From NCBI RefSeq assembly GCF_000213655.1, contig NC_015554.1:2852001-2916000 (forward strand): a stretch of 64,000 nucleotides of DNA, read 5' to 3'. The notes under the pieces are model-generated. The model was given only the letters and a program-made list of their open reading frames with translations. It searched no databases and was not told where the DNA came from. The translations under genes and the position numbers were made by a program. This stretch comes from Alteromonas naphthalenivorans (GTDB lineage Bacteria > Pseudomonadota > Gammaproteobacteria > Enterobacterales > Alteromonadaceae). This document shows, one piece after another, positions 1-8,810 of the stretch; position 1 is the stretch's first letter; each line of letters begins with the position of its first letter.

Positions 1-1340
1 TTTCGGTTTTGAATTACTAAGTGGCCATTATGCGCATCCGTTATTTCTCGGCATAGCGCTAACCCTAATCCACTCCCATTAGCTTTAGTGGAATAAAAAG
101 GAACCAGCGCATTCGTCATCACGCTATCCGTCATGCCTTTTCCGCTATCGAGTACTTCAATAATAACTTGAGAAGCCGTTTGTTTAATGACGAGCTCCAC
201 ATCCTGTGGGTCGCCTCCCGACTCATGGGCATTTTTAAGTAAGTTAATTAATAGCTGCTCTAATTGGACTGCATCGGCTTTCACCTCAACAGCCTCTTGC
301 ATGGTTAACTTAAAGTCACATTGATTGCTGAGTTGCGCCGTTATTTTATCCCAATCAATTGTTGCTAAAACTGGTGGAGGCAATTTTGCAAATCTTCCAT
401 ACCCTTGAACAAATTGGTTTAAGTGGGCGATACGTTCTTCAATAGTATGGAACACACGCACCAGACGGGCATCACCATTTTGTTGGCCTACAATTTGGCC
501 GCTATGTAATAGGCTAGAAATAGGCCCCAAGGAATTATTGAGCTCGTGACTAATTACTCTTATTACCTTTTTCCACACCGATACTTCTTGTCGGTTAAGC
601 TCTCGCGTCATTTGCTTAAGAATATACAGTCGGTGAGTTTGGTTATTTAATAAAAACGTTCCTGTAGACATATGCCATGTTTGAATGCCGCTAGCCCCCT
701 GAGGCAAAGTGAATAGCCCTTCTCGATTTTCTAGCAAAACATCTTTTAGCGTGTCTGGTTTATTGTTAAGTAAAGTGCCGAGGGTGTAACCTTCCAAGCT
801 TCTGGTACCCGAACTGCTAGCACCCAACCTACTGGCGCCCAACTTATTTGCACCAGCGCCATTTTCCTCAGAGCCAGTATCCTCCATCCTAGTTGTTGGA
901 TGGAAGAACTCGCAGGCTTGGCGGTTACTTAGCACCACATGCTTCTGATCGTTCACTAATAATAAAACGTCAGGTGAACTATGCAGCACTTTATCTAGCA
1001 TTAGCTCTCGTTGATACAACCACTGCTTTTCTCGGCGAAGGGTTTCTGCGGTATCGTTATAAAGCTGGAATAAGGTTTTAAACTCGTCGCTTGTTTTACA
1101 AGCCAGTGTTGACGAAAACTCACCGTCTTTAAAATTGAGCAAACCTATTTTAAGCGCCTCTAATTGTTTGTTTATTGGCGCTGTACAGACTTTGACTGCA
1201 AGTGCACATAAGCATAAAGACACAAGGACAAGCAAAGCTTTTTGAACAACCGACAGGTCGCTTACATACAACATAGGCGCCATACCTATTGCTGTGGCAC
1301 AAAGCGCAGCGACCCGAAGCTTATTTTTAATTAACCTCAC
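1..1340 (-). CDS. Sensor histidine kinase, partial (C-terminus beyond window)
   Basis: Membrane sensor kinase, probably the partner of the adjacent NtrC-type regulator. I translated it from the sequence: an open frame runs from GTG at 1340 to the window edge. The GTG overlaps the regulator's TGA stop (GTGA). Two hydrophobic N-terminal segments (about residues 8-22 and 27-43) are followed by a PAS-like region, the H-box ISHELNN with phospho-acceptor His at about residue 265, an N-box (LLINLLKNAHESGG), a G1 box (DSGKGM) and a G2 box (GSGLGL). The gene is cut shortly after G2, so only the last residues are missing. A small Gly/Ala/Ser insert with a repeated LGAS unit lies in the PAS-like part. 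The family is NtrY-like; the ligand is unknown. Confidence 0.85.
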   Translation of the reverse strand, partial: MRLIKNKLRVAALCATAIGMAPMLYVSDLSVVQKALLVLVSLCLCALAVKVCTAPINKQLEALKIGLLNFKDGEFSSTLACKTSDEFKTLFQLYNDTAETLRREKQWLYQRELMLDKVLHSSPDVLLLVNDQKHVVLSNRQACEFFHPTTRMEDTGSEENGAGANKLGASRLGASSSGTRSLEGYTLGTLLNNKPDTLKDVLLENREGLFTLPQGASGIQTWHMSTGTFLLNNQTHRLYILKQMTRELNRQEVSVWKKVIRVISHELNNSLGPISSLLHSGQIVGQQNGDARLVRVFHTIEERIAHLNQFVQGYGRFAKLPPPVLATIDWDKITAQLSNQCDFKLTMQEAVEVKADAVQLEQLLINLLKNAHESGGDPQDVELVIKQTASQVIIEVLDSGKGMTDSVMTNALVPFYSTKANGSGLGLALCREITDAHNGHLVIQNR

Positions 1341-2680
1341 GATTTATAATCAATTCCATATTTATCTAGCCGGCGGTAAAGCGCTTGTCTGGATAACCCT
1401 AAGTACCTTGCCACTTTAGATATAGTGCCGTTAAATTCTGTAAGCGCCGCCTCAATCTCTGATTTGCTCGGCTCTTTTCCCCCTTTTCGCTCTGTATTCA
1501 CCTCACCGCTAATAGAGGGTAAACCGAAGTCATCAGCATCCAGCGTACCATCTGGATGTAATATACTGACTCGTCGACATACATTTTCAAGCTCACGCAC
1601 ATTTCCTGGCCACGCATAGGCTTGTAGCGCCTGCTGCCCAGTGAGGCTAATATCTCGACCTGGTAAAAAATGCTTTGCTAAGGCCAACACATCATCTCCT
1701 CGCTCATTAAGGGGCGGCACATTAATTTCGATGACATTGAGGCGATAAAACAAATCCTCGCGAAATGCGCCGTTTGCGATGTCGCGAGTTAAATCAGAAT
1801 TGGTGGCCGATATTATCCTTACGTCTGTTTTTTGTGTTTTCACCGACCCTAGCTTTTCAAATTCACCCGTTTGCAATACGCGCAATAATTTGACCTGGCC
1901 TGACAGCGGCAAATTGCCGATTTCATCTAAAAACAAGGTTCCTTGGTGGGCGGCTTCAAAACGGCCAATTCGCGTTTTGTTAGCGCTGGTAAACGCGCCG
2001 GTTTCTGCGCCAAAGAGCTCTGCTTCAATAAGCTCTTGAGGAAGGGCGCCCGCGTTTACCTTCACAAATGCTGACTGATTAAGGGGTGATTGAGATTGAA
2101 TGAGTTCTGCAATCTTTTCCTTTCCGCTTCCATTAGGCCCAGTGATGAGTACCGGTACATCAGATTTAGCCACCTGCACCGACATATCTACTACCCGCTG
2201 CATGGCTGCGCTTTCGTACACCAACCCAATACTTACGGCTGCTTGGCGGGTATTGTCAAAATTTGCCGCTTGTTGCTTCAACACTCTATTTTGGCTGGCG
2301 GCTTGCCCTAGCGCCACGAGGTTTTTAATGGTGGTAATAAGCTTACTATCATCCCACGGCTTTGGAATGTAGTCAGCTGCGCCTGCTTTTACCAACTCTA
2401 CCGCTTGTTCTAGCTCTGTCCACGCCGTGATGAGAATAATGGGTAATAGCGGATTTAACTGACGCAGCGCGAAGAAGAGCTCGCGCCCTTCCTCGCCTGA
2501 GGTTGTGTCTGCACTGAAGTTCATATCTTGCAACACTAGCCCGATAGCTTGGTAATTGACTATCTGCAGCGCCGCTTTTGGCGTTGTGGCTGTCACCACT
2601 TCGTAACCATGAATTTCTAGCAATAGTGATAACGCCTCTAATACAGCGGCGTTGTCATCAACAATTAAGACTTTGGTCAT
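1337..2680 (-). CDS. Sigma-54-dependent response regulator, NtrC family
   Basis: Phosphorylation-controlled enhancer-binding activator of sigma-54 promoters. The receiver domain (residues 1-120) has the acidic pair DD near the N-terminus, phospho-acceptor D52, T in LITAW and K in IPKPW. The AAA+ domain follows, with Walker A GPNGSGKE, Walker B GTLFLDEIG and the loop motif GAFTSA where GAFTGA is usual. The C-terminal Fis-type helix-turn-helix includes SRQALYRRL. The start was set at ATG 2680 (MTKVLIVDD); a longer frame exists but its extra 27 residues are not receiver-like. It is the penultimate gene of the efflux operon and probably activates that operon's promoter, as a feedback loop. Confidence 0.9.
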   Translation of the reverse strand: MTKVLIVDDNAAVLEALSLLLEIHGYEVVTATTPKAALQIVNYQAIGLVLQDMNFSADTTSGEEGRELFFALRQLNPLLPIILITAWTELEQAVELVKAGAADYIPKPWDDSKLITTIKNLVALGQAASQNRVLKQQAANFDNTRQAAVSIGLVYESAAMQRVVDMSVQVAKSDVPVLITGPNGSGKEKIAELIQSQSPLNQSAFVKVNAGALPQELIEAELFGAETGAFTSANKTRIGRFEAAHQGTLFLDEIGNLPLSGQVKLLRVLQTGEFEKLGSVKTQKTDVRIISATNSDLTRDIANGAFREDLFYRLNVIEINVPPLNERGDDVLALAKHFLPGRDISLTGQQALQAYAWPGNVRELENVCRRVSILHPDGTLDADDFGLPSISGEVNTERKGGKEPSKSEIEAALTEFNGTISKVARYLGLSRQALYRRLDKYGIDYKS

Positions 2681-2702
2681 GTCTACACTTCTTAAATACG
2701 AC

Positions 2703-3911
2703 TTATATACTGCGAGTAGCAATACTGGGTGAAATATTAGCGGCTCGCATGGCGGGAACAATAACGGCCAGTAGGCTCATTACAAAAATGAACACGGCAG
2801 TACCCACAATGAACTCGGGTTCTAATGATGAAATAGAGTAGGATTTCATCATTACATCACCTAAAACCACTGCCGCTAATCCCCCTATCACTAAACCCGC
2901 TATACAGACCATGGTATTTTCGACTAAAAAATACCTTACGATAGCAGACTTTCTTGCCCCTAGCGCTCGGCGGGTACCAATTTGTTTTGTGCGTTTGCTA
3001 ATGTTGAATTGCGTAAGCCCAAATATGCCAAGTGCAGTCACCAGTAGAAGAATAACAACAAGTACAATCAACATACGCATCATGAGCACATCGGTGGCGT
3101 CATAGTTTTCTTTGGTTTTATCTAACCCGTCCACATTAATAATGACCCGCTTATCGTAAACGTCCAACATTTTCTGTTCAATATTCGCCATGATGTTAGC
3201 TCGTTCAGTTTTATCCGTACGAACTAGAATATGTTGATAATTTTGGACATCCATAAACGGCACAATAGCAGTGGTTTTATCTCGCATACCATTAGGCCAA
3301 GGGCTTTTCATTGTTCCCACTATTCCGATAATTTCAAGGGGTCTATTTTTAAGATAAACCGTTTCTCCCAGCGCACCACCATCGGAAAATAATGCATCAG
3401 CAAGGGCTTGAGAAACAATAATTGTGTTGGGGCCGTTACCGGTGAAGTCATTGCCAACAATAACCTCTTCTGGCCTAAAATTTCGCCCTTCAAGCAGTTT
3501 TATACCGAAGGTATTTAAACCATGTTCGTCCATATAATAGTAAGGCACGCTGATAGATTTAGACTGCTCAGGAGAAGGCTTTAATGCCACTGATGAAGAT
3601 GATCCACCGCCTGACAAGGGTACCGCTTGAATCAAACTGGCGTCAATTACGCCAGGGAGGCTTCGAATCATTGTTTCATCGAGTTCTGCTTGTTGGCTGA
3701 GGGAGCGGTCTTTCCCGAATGTCATGACCGACAAGCTAAAGATTTCCTTTTCTGGGAACCCTGTATCTTCGCGAAGATACGAAACATGATCATTAATCAT
3801 AAATGCAGCATTGCTAACAATCGCCATGGTAAGCGCTATTTGAAGTAACAGAAGCACGGCGCCAATTTTGGAACGGCGTATTGCATTGAAGATAGGTTTA
3901 ATGTCTAACAT
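2703..3911 (-). CDS. ABC transporter permease, MacB/FtsX type (second)
   Basis: Inner-membrane permease of an efflux ABC system. The 402 residues have the MacB topology: one N-terminal membrane helix (about 17-37), a large periplasmic domain (about 40-270), then three C-terminal helices. The cytoplasmic sequence SKRTKQIGTRRALGARKSAI is the coupling-helix region typical of MacB/FtsX permeases. It lies 10 bases downstream of a second, different permease and upstream of the regulator gene. Two distinct permeases with a separate ATPase suggest a heterodimer. Substrate unknown; peptide or lipopeptide antibiotics are typical for regulated systems of this kind (inference). Confidence 0.85.
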   Translation of the reverse strand: MLDIKPIFNAIRRSKIGAVLLLLQIALTMAIVSNAAFMINDHVSYLREDTGFPEKEIFSLSVMTFGKDRSLSQQAELDETMIRSLPGVIDASLIQAVPLSGGGSSSSVALKPSPEQSKSISVPYYYMDEHGLNTFGIKLLEGRNFRPEEVIVGNDFTGNGPNTIIVSQALADALFSDGGALGETVYLKNRPLEIIGIVGTMKSPWPNGMRDKTTAIVPFMDVQNYQHILVRTDKTERANIMANIEQKMLDVYDKRVIINVDGLDKTKENYDATDVLMMRMLIVLVVILLLVTALGIFGLTQFNISKRTKQIGTRRALGARKSAIVRYFLVENTMVCIAGLVIGGLAAVVLGDVMMKSYSISSLEPEFIVGTAVFIFVMSLLAVIVPAMRAANISPSIATRSI

Positions 3912-3921
3912 AGCCTGCTCC

Positions 3922-5235
3922 TTATTGGCTTTTTAAGTAGATAGCGGGTTGTGTTCTGCACACCAACCAAGCTGGGTACAATCCAGCCAAGAAACTGGCC
4001 ACAAGGGCGATAATTGGCGCAGCGAGTAACATTGAGACATCCATAGTTGCTAGGGCATCATAATAGCTGTTGGTCACCCGAATTCCCCATAACCCAATTT
4101 GCGCAATCACAATTCCTAACAAGCCACCGGCTAGCCCAATCACCGACACTTCGACAATATGCTGGGCAAATATATGACGTTTACTGGCACCGAGTGCCCT
4201 CCGGACACCCACCTCTGGCGCCCGCTTTAAAAACTTCGCCAGCAGCAACCCTAAAATGTTGGACACACACACTAATAGAAACATAAAACTCAACCCCACC
4301 AGAATACGATTGTCTTCAGATACCACTGAGTTGTACTCCAGCCATTCCGTCACGTTTCGAAGCTTGTATTCCAACGTTTCTCGGTTGAAGCGGCCTTTTT
4401 CTCTTTGCTCTTCCATGAAAGTCATAAGAAAATTGGCGAATTGTTGCTTCTCTGCTTCCGTATTCAACTGAACCCAAAATTGAATCCACACATGTTCTGA
4501 ATGCATTAAATCTTGATAGTTCTTAATTCCCTCATGCTTCCACCCGTTTAAGTTTCCCCAGGTGGTAATTTCTTCCAGCGCGCCAATAGCGAAAGGAATA
4601 TAGAGCTGTTCAGAGGAGTTAAACGCACCGTTGTTCACGTCATAATACTTCACATGGTGGTCCCAATTGGCTGAGACACCCACAATTCGGTAACTGTTAT
4701 TATCAAGGTAAATATGTTGGCCAACCGAGTCTTTACCTGCAAATAAACGGTTATTAATTTTTTCTGATATCACCACTACATATTCATGGGTGTCTTGTGA
4801 GTGTAAAGACCAAGGTGCGCCATAAATAAAAGGTCGGTCGAAGATAGAAAAGAACTCTCTATTCACCATTCGCGCGGGCTCCATGGTAGGTTTAACGTCG
4901 GGCGAATTTAGGTGTACAGAGAAGCCACTTCTAAAACTAGGTGACTTGGGGACTGAAATGTCTGCGTTGTACAGATTAACGGCATCTTGATAAGTAAGTT
5001 GATACGGCAGGTTGTCAGATGAATGCCACTCACGACCATCGTCCATAATATTTAGCTGAGGATAATAAATCGCGCTGCTTTTGTGGGGAATGGGGTCCAT
5101 CGACATCATGTGATAAACTGACAGACTGGTCATAGTAAGCCCTATACCAATGGCAATGGCAAACACCATTAAAAAGCTAATGACGGGCGTGCGTTTTATG
5201 CTTCGCCAACTTAAATCAATATAGTGGAGAAACAT
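3922..5235 (-). CDS. ABC transporter permease, MacB/FtsX type (first)
   Basis: First of two MacB-like permeases in the efflux operon (437 residues). An N-terminal helix (VISFLMVFAIAIGIGL, about 18-40) precedes a long periplasmic domain and three C-terminal membrane segments. The cytoplasmic motif PEVGVRRALGASKRHI is the family's conserved coupling segment. I prefer ATG 5235 (MFLHYIDLSW), which has AGGAGTG just upstream, over a start seven codons earlier inside the ATPase gene end. The ATPase stop codon and this start are one base apart, indicating translational coupling. Confidence 0.85.
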   Translation of the reverse strand: MFLHYIDLSWRSIKRTPVISFLMVFAIAIGIGLTMTSLSVYHMMSMDPIPHKSSAIYYPQLNIMDDGREWHSSDNLPYQLTYQDAVNLYNADISVPKSPSFRSGFSVHLNSPDVKPTMEPARMVNREFFSIFDRPFIYGAPWSLHSQDTHEYVVVISEKINNRLFAGKDSVGQHIYLDNNSYRIVGVSANWDHHVKYYDVNNGAFNSSEQLYIPFAIGALEEITTWGNLNGWKHEGIKNYQDLMHSEHVWIQFWVQLNTEAEKQQFANFLMTFMEEQREKGRFNRETLEYKLRNVTEWLEYNSVVSEDNRILVGLSFMFLLVCVSNILGLLLAKFLKRAPEVGVRRALGASKRHIFAQHIVEVSVIGLAGGLLGIVIAQIGLWGIRVTNSYYDALATMDVSMLLAAPIIALVASFLAGLYPAWLVCRTQPAIYLKSQ

Positions 5236-5236
5236 A

Positions 5237-5971
5237 TTACACTCCTGACGCAACAACGGTTTTATTGTCGAGGGTGGCTGCTAAAGACGGCTTACCCTGA
5301 TATAAGGTAAAGTCGGCTAACTGCCCATCTACGACTTGAATATTCCGAGGCGCTCGGCGCGCTAATTCGGCATCATGGGTTACCATTACAATCGTGGCGC
5401 CATTTTTGTTTATCTCTTCAAGTAGCTCCATAACTTGGCGGGCCATCAGGCTGTCCAGATTTCCCGTAGGTTCATCGGCAAGTAAGAAACGAGGCTTGCC
5501 CGCAAGAGCTCGTGCGATTGCAACACGTTGCTGTTGCCCGCCAGACAACTGTTGCGGTAAATGTTTAGCTCGGCTGGCCAAACCAACTTGCTCTAAACAT
5601 TGTTCAATTCTTACTTTACGCTCTTTTGCGGCAATGCCCCGATAACGCAGGGGCACTTCGACATTTTCATATAAATTCAAATCAGGTATTAGATTGAAAC
5701 CCTGAAATATATAACCAATTTTTTGGTTTCTTAAGTCGGCAGTTTGATTATCTGACAATCCACCGATATCCACGCCATCTAAGGTATATTGGCCTGATGT
5801 GAACGGTTCCAGCAAACCAGCAATGTTTAAAAATGTTGTTTTCCCAGAGCCAGAAGGCCCTGTTACCGCAATAAACTCGCCTTCATTTACGGTTAGCGAA
5901 AAATCTCTTAGCGCATGAGTTTGTACACTGTTCGTCTGATATATTTTGCTTACGTTGTTCATGGTTAACAT
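5237..5971 (-). CDS. ABC transporter ATP-binding protein, LolD/MacB type
   Basis: Cytoplasmic ATPase driving the two permeases. The 244 residues contain Walker A GPSGSGKTT, Q-loop (FQGFNLIP), signature LSGGQQQRVAIARAL, Walker B FLLADEPTGNLD and the switch His in VTHD, so all catalytic motifs are present. PTGNLDS is characteristic of the MacB/LolD/FtsE subfamily. ATG 5971 has AAGGA about nine bases upstream. The permease domain is not fused, unlike E. coli MacB. Confidence 0.93.
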   Translation of the reverse strand: MLTMNNVSKIYQTNSVQTHALRDFSLTVNEGEFIAVTGPSGSGKTTFLNIAGLLEPFTSGQYTLDGVDIGGLSDNQTADLRNQKIGYIFQGFNLIPDLNLYENVEVPLRYRGIAAKERKVRIEQCLEQVGLASRAKHLPQQLSGGQQQRVAIARALAGKPRFLLADEPTGNLDSLMARQVMELLEEINKNGATIVMVTHDAELARRAPRNIQVVDGQLADFTLYQGKPSLAATLDNKTVVASGV

Positions 5972-5989
5972 TGCTATTTATCCTTTTTA

Positions 5990-7246
5990 TTAGCGCAGAA
6001 GTACTGTAGACGCTTGATTAAACTGTTCGTAATTTGAAACTATTATTTGATCACCCTCTTCCAGGCCGCTGAGAATTTCGACTTCTCGGATGCTAGTTGC
6101 GCCAATCTGAATGTCTATTCGCTCGGCCAGATCACCGGTAACTAAATAGGCCGTTGCGCCTCCTGCTTGAAGAAAACTCCCACGTTCTACCTTGAGTACA
6201 TCACTTTTGTTCTCTAACAATATTCGTGCTGACACCTGCTGATTTTGACGAATTGATTGCACGCTGTTTTCAGGGAAGCGTACCCTTGCAATAACTTGCC
6301 TATCGACAACTTCTGGGGATATTGAAGCCAGTGTGCCAATCACTTTTTGGACACCCACTTTTAATTCAACACTCATCCCTAACCCCAACTCATTTGCGTA
6401 GCTTTCAGCAACATTTAGCTCAGCTTCATAAGCCGTTAAATCTACCAATTTCATTAATGGCTCATTTTTGGCCACAAGCGCATTCGGCTGAATCAGTACA
6501 TTCCCCACGACACCAGACACGCTGGCTTTAATAGTTAAATCGGCAAGTTGGCGGGTAAGGTCATCAACAACTAGAGCTTGCCTGGCGACCTTCTCTTTCG
6601 TGGTCTTAAGCTCAAAGGCTAACGTGTCTGTTGCTAGTTCAATTTCACTAATGGCGTGCTTATAAGTCACTTGTGCTTTGGCTAAATTATCTAGCGCCTC
6701 TTCTAAATCTATCTGGCTTATGAGGTGATCTTTAATTGACAATTTTGCTCTTTTTTCTTCTCGCTGGGCGGCAACCAATTCTACGTTAGCAATATCAGCT
6801 TGTTTGTTTAATAACAGTGCCTGTCTACGTACATCAAGCTCTTGCCTAGCAAGATCACTTTTCAAGCTTGCTAGCGCGGATTGCTCTTGCTTCATAGTAT
6901 TCTGCAGTTCGGGAGAATCGACTATTGCTACAATATCCCCTTTTTCTACCGAGTCTCCGGGCTTTACTTTTAAAAGTACATAGCCCTGCTCAGGGCTATA
7001 CAATTGCGGGGCATTTGAAGCGATTATTCTGCCAGTGGTGACGATATCCCTAATCAGTTCGCCTTTTGTTACTACACTGAATTTTAGCGAATCACGACTG
7101 CTAGATAGACCGGCGGTTGAGCTAGAAAAAAGAAAAAAATATCCGAAGACACCCACTATTAAGAGTATAGCTAAGACACCCACCCATTTTTTTCGCGACG
7201 GCTGCGTTACAACAACGGTATCCTGACTACTAGTATCCTGAATCAT
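5990..7246 (-). CDS. Periplasmic adaptor subunit (HlyD/MacA family) of efflux system
   Basis: Membrane-fusion protein linking the ABC permeases to an outer-membrane channel. The 418 residues have a short cytoplasmic tail, one membrane anchor (about 20-42), lipoyl-like halves (a barrel-sandwich hybrid, the second half near ASVSGVVGNVL), an alpha-helical hairpin rich in Gln/Lys/Glu (about 110-230), and a beta-barrel and membrane-proximal end. No TolC-type gene is in the window, so the outer-membrane channel must be elsewhere. GAGG lies before ATG 7246, which overlaps the stop of a small upstream frame as ATGA. Probable second gene of the operon. Confidence 0.88.
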   Translation of the reverse strand: MIQDTSSQDTVVVTQPSRKKWVGVLAILLIVGVFGYFFLFSSSTAGLSSSRDSLKFSVVTKGELIRDIVTTGRIIASNAPQLYSPEQGYVLLKVKPGDSVEKGDIVAIVDSPELQNTMKQEQSALASLKSDLARQELDVRRQALLLNKQADIANVELVAAQREEKRAKLSIKDHLISQIDLEEALDNLAKAQVTYKHAISEIELATDTLAFELKTTKEKVARQALVVDDLTRQLADLTIKASVSGVVGNVLIQPNALVAKNEPLMKLVDLTAYEAELNVAESYANELGLGMSVELKVGVQKVIGTLASISPEVVDRQVIARVRFPENSVQSIRQNQQVSARILLENKSDVLKVERGSFLQAGGATAYLVTGDLAERIDIQIGATSIREVEILSGLEEGDQIIVSNYEQFNQASTVLLR

Positions 7247-7347
7247 AAGACATCCTCATGACTTACTGACTCAAAATTAGCGAGCAACACTACAATAATA
7301 AAAATAACAATAGGTAGGCTGATAAAGTGAAAAAGCAACATATTCAT
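7243..7347 (-). CDS. Possible 34-residue membrane peptide at head of efflux operon
   Basis: I read a small frame from ATG 7347 (or ATG 7341) to TGA at 7243-7245. It encodes 34 residues with a single strongly hydrophobic segment (LPIVIFIIVVLLA) and an acidic/polar tail. Its stop overlaps the adaptor start as ATGA, the usual layout of translationally coupled genes, and it begins about 20 bases after the start site predicted from the sigma-54-like promoter. No good Shine-Dalgarno sequence precedes it, which lowers confidence. It may be a small subunit, a leader peptide, or chance. Confidence 0.45.
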   Translation of the reverse strand: MNMLLFHFISLPIVIFIIVVLLANFESVSHEDVL

Positions 7348-7377
7348 CTAGTTTCTGTTAGGAGTGTAAACTAGTAC

Positions 7378-7394
7378 TACGAATAACGTGCCAA
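7378..7394 (-). promoter_or_regulatory. Candidate sigma-54 promoter (-24/-12) of efflux operon
   Basis: On the minus strand TTGGCACG (7394-7387) matches the -24 consensus perfectly. At the correct spacing the -12 box reads TCGTA instead of TTGCA, so it is degenerate. The element lies about 30 bases before the small ORF and 130 before the adaptor gene, in an operon that encodes an NtrC-type activator. The context supports it more than the -12 box does. Confidence 0.4.
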
Positions 7395-7441
7395 AAGTTA
7401 ACTGAATGATTAATAATGACTTTATTAGATAAACGGTTATT

Positions 7442-7490
7442 AAAGTGTCCGAACGGACACTTTTTTCTGTCCGGTTATACTGTGCGGACG
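7442..7490. promoter_or_regulatory. Palindromic putative activator sites (TGTCCG/CGGACA)
   Basis: A perfect inverted repeat with arms AAAGTGTCC and GGACACTTT around GAAC occupies 7442-7463. Two further half-sites, TGTCCG (7468-7473) and CGGAC (7485-7489), follow. The block lies roughly 50-95 bases upstream of the candidate -24 box, the usual distance for enhancer sites of NtrC-type regulators. I read it as the binding region for the operon's own response regulator. The first palindrome, followed by T6 on the plus strand, could alternatively be a terminator for the convergent-flowing transposase transcript. Confidence 0.5.
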
Positions 7491-7608
7491 GGTTGGTTAA
7501 ATGTGGCGTTTAATATCAGAAGAATTACTGAGGTTACTAAAAAACAGGCATTAACTCCCTCAGTACTTATTGATTTGAATTACATAAGTTGGGATAGCGA
7601 ATTCAAGT

Positions 7609-8556
7609 TCAGCAGGCTAATTGAGGGCTCAATCCAGTTTTTCGTTTTACCAGTGCCAAGCTTATCTTACTGGAGAAGTTACTCTCAATAGAGCTTACAA
7701 CGGCTGACCAATCTGTTTGTGTTAAACCAGTACGGGATAAAATAGGCTCGCAATTTCGCGGGATCGCTCCTTTGATGTTACTTCTTAGCTGTCTACCGGT
7801 TTGATCGACTAACTGCAAATAATCATCTAACCGAAAAGGTAAGCCTTTTACCTTACTATCTTGTGAATCACCAATAAATGGAAGTAACTCTTGGGGTTGT
7901 TTATTCTTTTTCGCCTTTGCTATACGACGCTTCACACTGGTATACATGGACTTTTCAGGCGTATTCGCATTACTAGCTCTAATGGGGTTTAAGTCAACAT
8001 AGGCCATACAGGCCAATAACGCTGATTCATCTAGTAAAGCCTGAGACTTAAACCTCCCTTCCCAAAAGCGCCCTGTGCATTCATCCTCCTTGTTTGCTTT
8101 TCTCGCAATAAACTCATTAAGAAGCCGCATGAACCAACTGATATCGTATAAACGCTTTCTATACATCTCCACACAAGATAGTACCGTTTTCACTTGCGCT
8201 TCAGAGAGGCCAGGCCTCTGTTCTTTATTCATAAATTGACGAGTGAGCAAAGTTCCATTGTGAAGAGTATGCCACCGACTCAGAACTTCCTCAGGGCTCA
8301 TTGCAAGCGCATGCCCCTTATCAACACGCAATACAGTATGGGTATGGTTGCTCATTACTGCATAAGCGCAAACATCGATTGCAAAAACACTTGCGAGCTT
8401 AAGCAGCCGATTCTCAACCCATTGCCTTCTGTGCTCGTAGCTTCTTCCGCTAAACTTGTCTTTACCGCATAGAAATGCTCTTCGCACACAACGAGAAACG
8501 CAATGATAGTAAGGAGTGTCTTCTAAACATATTAGTGACTTACGAGGACGCGGCAT
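7609..8556 (-). CDS. REP-associated tyrosine transposase (RAYT-type, IS200-like fold)
   Basis: Y1-type single-strand transposase/HUH nuclease. The 315 residues have an N-terminal PRKSLICLEDTPYYHCVSRC motif, the HUH motif NHTHTV in the first third, and the catalytic-Tyr region MAYVDLNPIRA near the middle, followed by a basic C-terminal extension. No IS200/IS605 ends or accessory TnpB are seen, so it looks like a resident RAYT-type gene rather than a complete insertion sequence. It sits alone between the efflux operon and a lipoprotein gene. A cluster of short GACACCCA-containing repeats lies directly upstream (8720-8803). Confidence 0.82.
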   Translation of the reverse strand: MPRPRKSLICLEDTPYYHCVSRCVRRAFLCGKDKFSGRSYEHRRQWVENRLLKLASVFAIDVCAYAVMSNHTHTVLRVDKGHALAMSPEEVLSRWHTLHNGTLLTRQFMNKEQRPGLSEAQVKTVLSCVEMYRKRLYDISWFMRLLNEFIARKANKEDECTGRFWEGRFKSQALLDESALLACMAYVDLNPIRASNANTPEKSMYTSVKRRIAKAKKNKQPQELLPFIGDSQDSKVKGLPFRLDDYLQLVDQTGRQLRSNIKGAIPRNCEPILSRTGLTQTDWSAVVSSIESNFSSKISLALVKRKTGLSPQLAC

Positions 8557-8719
8557 GCTTAAATTTTGGTGTGGATATTTGATGCTTATAGTGGATTAAT
8601 ACGCAAGAAAGAAAAACCGAACCTTGGGATAGTTTTTCTACCTGCTTCGGGTTAATTGATTAAGTTTCGCCTTATGTGGGTTTCTTCTCACCCCTTTCTC
8701 GCCGAGTGAACCAAAAAAC

Positions 8720-8803
8720 TTGGACACCCATTAATGTCCAAGATTTGGAAATCTGTGAGTGTCCAAATTTATTAAGTGGGTGTCTATGTTGAAAATGGGT
8801 GTC
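8720..8803. repeat. Cluster of GACACCCA words with a small inverted repeat
   Basis: Upstream of the RAYT gene, TTGGACA and TGTCCAA (8720-8726 and 8735-8741) form a perfect 7-bp inverted repeat, with GACACCCA at 8723-8730. Reverse copies TGGGTGTC follow at 8777-8784 and 8796-8803. The same octamer recurs 15 more times in the window. The cluster could be the recognition element of the neighbouring transposase. Confidence 0.55.
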
Positions 8804-8810
8804 TGCATTT

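Noticed and set aside
7416..7691. 91-codon plus-strand frame between the efflux operon and the RAYT gene
   Set aside because: It starts inside the palindromic control region and its end overlaps the RAYT coding sequence in antisense. The protein has no recognisable features and no convincing ribosome site.
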